From contig WFSK01000176.1 in assembly GCA_015486095.1 (NCBI GenBank), forward strand, positions 1-13,818: a stretch of DNA of 13,818 bases. The letters run 5' to 3'. How positions within the stretch are numbered: position 1 is the first letter of the stretch; each line of letters begins with the position of its first letter. The position numbers and the translations under genes are program-made. The stretch comes from Thermotogae bacterium (GTDB lineage Bacteria > Thermotogota > Thermotogae > B3-G13). A model generated the notes under the pieces. It did no database searches. It had not been told where the DNA came from and saw only the letters and a program-made list of their open reading frames with translations. This document shows positions 13,248 to 13,818 of the stretch, piece by piece.

Positions 13248-13818
13248 ATGAAGAAAACTGGGAATTCTAAGCTAATGCAAAAGTTAAATCGTTTTATAAT
13301 CCTCAATACTATACGCAACTATGGTCCTATCTCTCGTAGTGAAATAGCCGAAAGGCTCAAGATAAGTCCTACAACAGTAACATCGGCTGTAAGGAAATTA
13401 CTCCGAGATAAATTGGTATGTGAGGCCGAAAAAGGAGCATCAAGGGGCGGGAGAAAACCAACCCTCATTCGTTTTTTTCCAGATAGTCAGTTCATTATCG
13501 GTGTTTCGATCACTAAATCCTCTATTAAGATTACTGAGATGAATTTGGACGCAAAAGTTCGAAGAAAAGAGGTTTTTTCGGTCACCAATCTTACTGGCCA
13601 ACCTCTGATCACTTACCTCTTGAACTTAATTGAACGATTCTTAAGTGTGTATCATAATTTGAAGAGATGTGTTGGGATTTCGATCATTTCATCGGGAATT
13701 ATCGACTATGTAAAAGGTGTGATTCGTTATAATCCAAAATTGAAGTTGAAGGATATTCCTTTAAAAAAGATGGTTGAAGAACACTTTAAGTTGAAGACAT
13801 GGTTGGAGAACGATACGA
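13248..13818 (+). CDS. ROK-family transcriptional repressor (partial, runs off the window)
   Basis: The first 190 residues of a ROK (repressor, ORF, kinase) protein; the 3' end is beyond the window. The N-terminal winged helix-turn-helix is clear: LNRFIILNTIRNYGPISRSEIAERLKISPTTVTSAVRKLL (residues 13-52), then the usual basic linker RGGRKP (66-71) and the start of the sugar-kinase-like domain (FIIGVSITKSSIKI). The late segment GIISSG-type block (VGISIISSGIIDY) and WLEND correspond to conserved ROK positions. The ATG at 13248 is chosen because GAAGGA lies about 6 nt upstream; an ATG at 13230 in frame falls inside the predicted operator. Family members usually sense a sugar or sugar phosphate and repress catabolic or transport genes; the target may lie to the right of the window. 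Divergent from the gcvTH operon. Confidence 0.9.
   Translation, partial: MKKTGNSKLMQKLNRFIILNTIRNYGPISRSEIAERLKISPTTVTSAVRKLLRDKLVCEAEKGASRGGRKPTLIRFFPDSQFIIGVSITKSSIKITEMNLDAKVRRKEVFSVTNLTGQPLITYLLNLIERFLSVYHNLKRCVGISIISSGIIDYVKGVIRYNPKLKLKDIPLKKMVEEHFKLKTWLENDT

Noticed and set aside
1..13818. CRISPR arrays, insertion sequences, tRNA or rRNA genes
   Set aside because: Read through on both strands; no regularly spaced repeats, transposase motifs, terminal inverted repeats, or tRNA-like T-loop/CCA patterns were seen.

Overview
The window reads as a compact stretch of a bacterial chromosome from an obligate anaerobe that makes [FeFe]-hydrogenase. Genes are tightly packed, many overlap as ATGA, arginine is mostly AGA/AGG, ATA is common, and Shine-Dalgarno (SD) sites of the AGGAGG type precede most starts. 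This style, plus the gene set (HydE/F/G, TM1266-type regulator, ROK repressor), resembles Thermotogota or another deep-branching, possibly thermophilic anaerobe. The phylum call is a guess.

Region 1 (63-6275, + strand) is one translationally coupled operon: a small membrane protein resembling an ECF-transporter S component, a TM1266-type hydrogenase-associated regulator, an aspartate ammonia-lyase, HydF, HydG, an unrecognised 97-residue protein, and HydE. Together HydE, HydF and HydG build the 2Fe subcluster of the H-cluster. The hydrogenase itself is not in the window. A GC-rich hairpin (15-42) lies just upstream of the first gene, and hairpins follow hydE in the convergent gap (6276-6437).

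Region 2 (6438-8160, - strand) holds a macrodomain protein and an Fsr-like MFS transporter.

Region 3 (8228-12945, - strand) is a second tightly packed operon, in transcription order: a DUF2007-type small protein, gcvT, gcvH, a UDP-GlcNAc 2-epimerase-fold protein whose catalytic residues are all replaced, prfA (release factor 1), and a SAM hydrolase (DUF62 family). A divergent ROK-family repressor (13248 onward, cut by the window end) has a near-consensus promoter and a 35-bp dyad at its probable transcription start.

The most interesting points are these. (a) HydG carries Gly in place of the second cysteine of the C-terminal auxiliary-cluster motif CX2CX22C, with a new Cys three residues later. 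(b) The maturation operon contains an ammonia-producing lyase and an S component, and lipoyl H-protein and T-protein genes lie nearby; these could supply the bridging dithiomethylamine ligand. (c) A degenerate WecB-fold protein sits between gcvH and prfA. (d) A SAM-hydrolysing enzyme overlaps the end of prfA, where many bacteria have the SAM-dependent RF methyltransferase prmC.
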